From CAYYIS01 sp964470965 (GTDB lineage Bacteria; JAAXHH01; JABIQT01), in NCBI GenBank assembly GCA_964470965.1, contig CAYYIS010000020.1, positions 1 to 64,000 of the forward strand: 64,000 nucleotides of DNA, given 5' to 3'. Both the position numbers and the translations under genes were made by a program. The notes under the pieces are model-generated. The model was not told the origin of the DNA and made no database searches. It saw only the letters and a program-made list of their open reading frames with translations. Within the stretch, counting starts at the first letter, position 1. Every line of letters begins with the position of its first letter. This document shows positions 61,064 to 64,000 of the stretch, one piece after another.

Positions 61064-61915
61064 ATGGTGAGATGTATCCGATATTTGATTTTTTGCATTG
61101 CCGTTTTCGAGCTAACAGGCTGCGGACCACCCCGACCGACTTCGGAATGGGAAGTTGTGGATTTATTCGACTACGGCCAGCGAAATTTTGAAGGCGAAGA
61201 TTATCTTCGCTCCATGGAAGCGTTCAGGATCATAACATTGAATTACACCACCAGTGATATGATCGACGACGCGATGTTTTATCTGGGAGAATCCTATCGT
61301 GAGATGGAAGAATACCCTATCGCGGCGGTCACCTACCGTCGCCTGATGCGTGATTTTCCTCAAAGCCCTTATGCTGATGACGCACAGTACAATCTGGCCC
61401 GGGCCGTTTTCGCACAGTCCAGCAGTGTAGATCACACGCAGGACAAAACATTTGAAGCCATCCGGGAACTCCAGGTTTTTCTGGATGAATATCCCGATAG
61501 TGAGGTGGCTCCCGATGCACAACGTTTACTGCAGGAATGTATTGATAAACTTGCGATGAAAGATTATCAGATCGGCCACCTGTATTTCAAGTTGCATGAC
61601 TGGAATGCAGCACGCGTTTACTTCACGGAGTTGATCGATGAATTCCCCACCAGCCAGTGGTCCATTCCGGCACGCTATGAATTAGGTGAAAGCTTTGCCA
61701 GGGAAGAGAACTGGAATGAAGCAGTCATGAATCTCCAGGTATTTCTTGAACTCTATCCTGAACATGAACTTGCCCCGACCGTCAAAGACCGTCTCCGGGA
61801 GATCGTCCCGAAATCCTCCATCGTCCCTGAGAAACCGGATCCCGGTTCCCGGTTTACTAAAGACGGCAACAGCAACCGGCTGTTACCACAATCGCCAGAA
61901 TCCAAGGTGCCGTAG
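61064..61915 (+). CDS. bamD: BamD-like outer-membrane assembly lipoprotein
   Basis: A 283-residue lipoprotein. The lipobox LTGC ends a short signal peptide at about residue 20. Tetratricopeptide repeats follow: LFDYGQRNFEGEDYLRSMEAF, with DDAMFYLGESYREMEEYPIA, YADDAQYNLARAVF and IPARYELGESFAREENWNEA. This is the layout of BamD/YfiO, the essential TPR lipoprotein of the beta-barrel assembly machine. The proline-rich C-terminus is probably flexible. It is 14 bases after rimO and 5 before nadD. Another TPR lipoprotein role is possible. Confidence 0.85.
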   Translation: MVRCIRYLIFCIAVFELTGCGPPRPTSEWEVVDLFDYGQRNFEGEDYLRSMEAFRIITLNYTTSDMIDDAMFYLGESYREMEEYPIAAVTYRRLMRDFPQSPYADDAQYNLARAVFAQSSSVDHTQDKTFEAIRELQVFLDEYPDSEVAPDAQRLLQECIDKLAMKDYQIGHLYFKLHDWNAARVYFTELIDEFPTSQWSIPARYELGESFAREENWNEAVMNLQVFLELYPEHELAPTVKDRLREIVPKSSIVPEKPDPGSRFTKDGNSNRLLPQSPESKVP

Positions 61916-61920
61916 CGTCT

Positions 61921-62508
61921 ATGATGCGCCTAGGTATTTACGGCGGTACATTCAATCCGATCCATTCCGGGCACCTCATCATCGCACAGACAGCCTGTTC
62001 TCAGTGCGACCTGAATCAGCTACTGTTCGTCCCCTCTGCTCGGCCCCCTCATAAACACCATACGCCACTTATTGCGCCGGAGCACCGGTATGCCATGGCC
62101 GTCCTGGCCACACAGGACGATCCTCGTTTTGGGATCTCTGACATGGAACTGCAACGGCCTGGATTGTCTTATACTGTAGAAACACTTCGGGCATTACAAC
62201 AAGCCCACGGCCTGAACTGCGCACTGTTCTTCCTGATCGGCGCTGACCGGCTGGTTGATATCGACTCCTGGCATTCAGGCGATGAGATTTTTGAGATGGC
62301 ACAGGTGGTAGTGGTACCGAGAGCGGGAGCGGACCTGGGTCGCACGCCTGCCGATTTGCGGGATCGCGTTATCCTTCTTCCTGGACCTCACACCGATATA
62401 TCTTCCACCGATGTCCGGCAGCGTGTACTGGCAGGTCAAAGCATAAAAAATCTGGTACCCGACCCTGTCGAAGTTTATATCCGGAAACACCGCCTCTATC
62501 AAACCTGA
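61921..62508 (+). CDS. nadD: Nicotinate-nucleotide adenylyltransferase
   Basis: A 195-residue enzyme joining nicotinate mononucleotide with ATP to form deamido-NAD. The nucleotidyltransferase motif is GIYGGTFNPIHSGHL, the substrate loop is SARPPHKHH, and the C-terminal phosphate motif is TDISSTDVRQRV (family ISSTxIR). FFLIGADRLVDIDSWH is also typical. There is a choice between two adjacent Met codons at the start. It is the last gene of the lolA operon. Confidence 0.95.
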   Translation: MMRLGIYGGTFNPIHSGHLIIAQTACSQCDLNQLLFVPSARPPHKHHTPLIAPEHRYAMAVLATQDDPRFGISDMELQRPGLSYTVETLRALQQAHGLNCALFFLIGADRLVDIDSWHSGDEIFEMAQVVVVPRAGADLGRTPADLRDRVILLPGPHTDISSTDVRQRVLAGQSIKNLVPDPVEVYIRKHRLYQT

Positions 62509-62796
62509 ATGCACACAAATCCTAATGAAACTGATTTTTTCTTTTCTGATAATGGTGGGAGTCCGGGGAGGCTTCCCAAAATTGGTTTTTAGGATGGGAC
62601 CGAGGGATCAGGCGGGCATACCAAGATAGCCAGCCGTTGCGCAGTCTGGGCCGCTGGTCCAGGATATTGAGCATTGTCGATATCATTCAGATCACAACGG
62701 CAAACAAAATCTTGATGTGGGAACAGAAATGATTCACGGAGTCTAATTTTTCAGAGTTTTCCGCTTTTATTAAAAACATATTGATTTTCGAAGATA
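62509..62796. other. Intergenic region without visible genes
   Basis: About 290 bases between nadD and the small membrane-protein gene, which converge. There is a T-rich run soon after nadD (62528-62545) but no strong stem before it. Confidence 0.35.
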
Positions 62797-62955
62797 CTAT
62801 GTGCCCGTTTTTTCTTCGCGGTGTTTTTCATTTATCCCGGCGAACAACGCGCGAATATCGGCCACACCTCCGACCGCCACAATAACCGCGACACCGACGA
62901 ATATCGCAATGCAGAGAAAAAACAATACTGTCCAGAACGTTATCCAGAATTCCAT
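62797..62955 (-). CDS. 52-residue membrane protein beside a symporter
   Basis: A short open frame read directly from the minus strand. ATG 62955 follows TAGGAG at seven bases. It begins MEFWITFWTVLFFLCIAIFV, continues through a Val/Gly-rich end of the same membrane helix to about residue 31, and then has a cytoplasmic-looking tail with ADIRALFAGINEKHREEK. It starts 70 bases after the symporter stop on the same strand. Small single-helix partners of sodium symporters are known in other bacteria, so an accessory subunit is likely but inferred. Confidence 0.65.
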   Translation of the reverse strand: MEFWITFWTVLFFLCIAIFVGVAVIVAVGGVADIRALFAGINEKHREEKTGT

Positions 62956-63024
62956 GATGATTCTCCTATCTCCGGCCCCTTACCAATGTGGGAAGGGAGG
63001 TCAGCCAATAGCCTATTGCAATGG

Positions 63025-64000
63025 TTATCCTTTGGTGTCTTTTTTCTTGTCAGGGAATACCAATGATCCCGCGACCATCAGGACCAGGGCGGCGGCCGTC
63101 GCCCCCAGGCCGATGTATTCTCCTGAGAGCGCCTGAAGGCCGAGGGCATTTTTCACCGGAACCAGCCCGGCCACCGCAGTGATGCCCGCCGCCATGGCGA
63201 GGTAAGCCCCGGCGGTGCTGGCACGTTTCCAGTAAAGACCAAGAAAGAGCAGCGCGAATGCCCCGGTGAAATAGATAGCGCCGCTGATGATCATGTAATC
63301 CCACATATCCTGTCCCAGATCATACCATAGTCCCCAGATGAGTAGAAACAGACCGATCAGCACGATGAATACACGCGACAGCAATAGACGCGCTTTTGTG
63401 GACATGGTGTCACCTGTGGCAGGCGCGACCACATCGTGCGTCAGAACCGAGGCCCAACAGAGCAGGTAGCTGTCATGGGTCGACATAAATGCTGCCAGAA
63501 GGCCTGCGCCGATCAGGCCAATCAGGCCGGCGGGCAGGATCTGGCTCAGAAAAACCGGCATGGCCTGCAATGTCAGCGCGGCATCTGCCACCGGGGCTCC
63601 GGAATCGGTGAAGAAAATCGACCGGGTTGCCGGATTCATCGACAGATACGCCAGAGCGCAGATACCCAAAAACTGGGGCACCATGAACCGGATCAGAAAG
63701 CCGATGGACGACCACATGTACAGCTTCTTCACTACCGCCGTACTCTCGACGGCACATGCCCGCATCACGGCCGTCTGCCACACCGCACAAGACACCAGCC
63801 CAGCCGTGAAAATCATCCACATCACATAAGAGGGTCCAAATCCGGTCCCTTCGACCAACGGGTTGAAACCGGCCTCGCCATGCACCGTGATAACCGCCTC
63901 CACGATCGAGGACCAACCCAGTTTTGCGATGGCGATACCACTGGCCAGGATGATTCCGAATGACAGCACCACGAATTGTATATAGTCTGTTATGACCACC
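63025..64000 (-). CDS. Sodium:solute symporter (SSS family), N-terminus outside window
   Basis: 325 codons of the C-terminal part are visible; the frame runs off the window end. Helical segments include DYIQFVVLSFGIILASG, GLIGLIGAGLLAAFMSTHD and SYLLCWASVLTHD, where the Ser/Thr-rich GLLAAFMSTHDSYLL matches the Na2 site segment of SSS carriers. The charged end (FPDKKKDTKG) is cytoplasmic. It is a second, different symporter from the one at 38690. It probably forms a pair with the 52-residue protein downstream. Substrate is unknown. Confidence 0.9.
   Translation of the reverse strand, partial: VVITDYIQFVVLSFGIILASGIAIAKLGWSSIVEAVITVHGEAGFNPLVEGTGFGPSYVMWMIFTAGLVSCAVWQTAVMRACAVESTAVVKKLYMWSSIGFLIRFMVPQFLGICALAYLSMNPATRSIFFTDSGAPVADAALTLQAMPVFLSQILPAGLIGLIGAGLLAAFMSTHDSYLLCWASVLTHDVVAPATGDTMSTKARLLLSRVFIVLIGLFLLIWGLWYDLGQDMWDYMIISGAIYFTGAFALLFLGLYWKRASTAGAYLAMAAGITAVAGLVPVKNALGLQALSGEYIGLGATAAALVLMVAGSLVFPDKKKDTKG

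Overview
The window looks like chromosomal DNA of a free-living Gram-negative heterotroph, probably from an uncultured lineage and assembled as a scaffold (there is a run of exactly 100 N at 35393-35492). An outer membrane is implied by LolA, a BamD-like lipoprotein, an OprO/P-type porin and a DUF5916 beta-barrel candidate. The mix of sodium:solute symporters, TIM-barrel sugar isomerases, a YtcJ-type amidohydrolase and DUF5916 is what I would expect of the FCB side of the tree (Latescibacterota or Gemmatimonadota-like). That placement is inference from gene content only. No phage, IS, integrase or CRISPR array was seen.

Layout. 0-7.5 kb: an amidohydrolase cut by the window edge; a minus-strand catabolic unit (TIM-barrel isomerase, MFS carrier, aspartoacylase-like deacylase); a coupled methyltransferase/unknown pair; and a two-gene osmoprotectant-type ABC importer whose binding protein and permease are fused. 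7.9-16.3 kb: tRNA-Phe, dnaE, a helicase-associated (PF13625) protein with a WYL-like tail, and guaA. 16.8-25.4 kb: a plus-strand unit nth, CDP-glucose synthase gene, SirB1-like, phoB, phoR; then an M28 peptidase and a phosphate-selective porin whose promoter carries GTCA repeats in 11-bp steps, a likely Pho box linking the porin to the adjacent PhoBR pair.

25.6-35 kb: dus, cupin, VOC and small unknown genes, then a compact minus-strand kynurenine-degradation operon (kynU, kmo, aminomuconate semialdehyde dehydrogenase, RidA-type deaminase, 3-hydroxyanthranilate dioxygenase) with its own promoter and terminator; then a GH4-family enzyme. 35-42.5 kb: a gene lost in the scaffold gap, NFACT-R and RluA proteins, an unknown 429-residue protein, a small DUF3311-like protein with an SSS symporter, thyA-folA and a fructosamine-kinase-like gene. 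42.5-50 kb: a three-gene ferredoxin / tungsten aldehyde oxidoreductase / FAD-NAD reductase operon resembling AorABC, bounded by a good promoter and a perfect terminator, then the DUF5916 gene.

50.3-58.9 kb: a promoter-to-terminator unit of about 160 nt (candidate small RNA or attenuator), a zinc-ribbon coiled-coil gene, rnpB (RNase P RNA), recJ, meaB, a B12-binding mutase subunit and a YtcJ amidohydrolase. The tail of that amidohydrolase gene is repeated exactly (91 bp) 2 kb downstream, on the far side of an AT-richer inserted gene for a polytopic glycosyltransferase-like protein. 58.9-64 kb: lolA, rimO, bamD-like, nadD in one operon, then a 52-residue membrane protein beside an SSS symporter cut by the window end.

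Most genes are recognisable housekeeping or catabolic families. The less ordinary items are the Pho-box array, the AorABC-like module, the duplicated-tail insertion, the 160-nt transcription unit with a palindrome inside its promoter, and the small symporter-linked protein.
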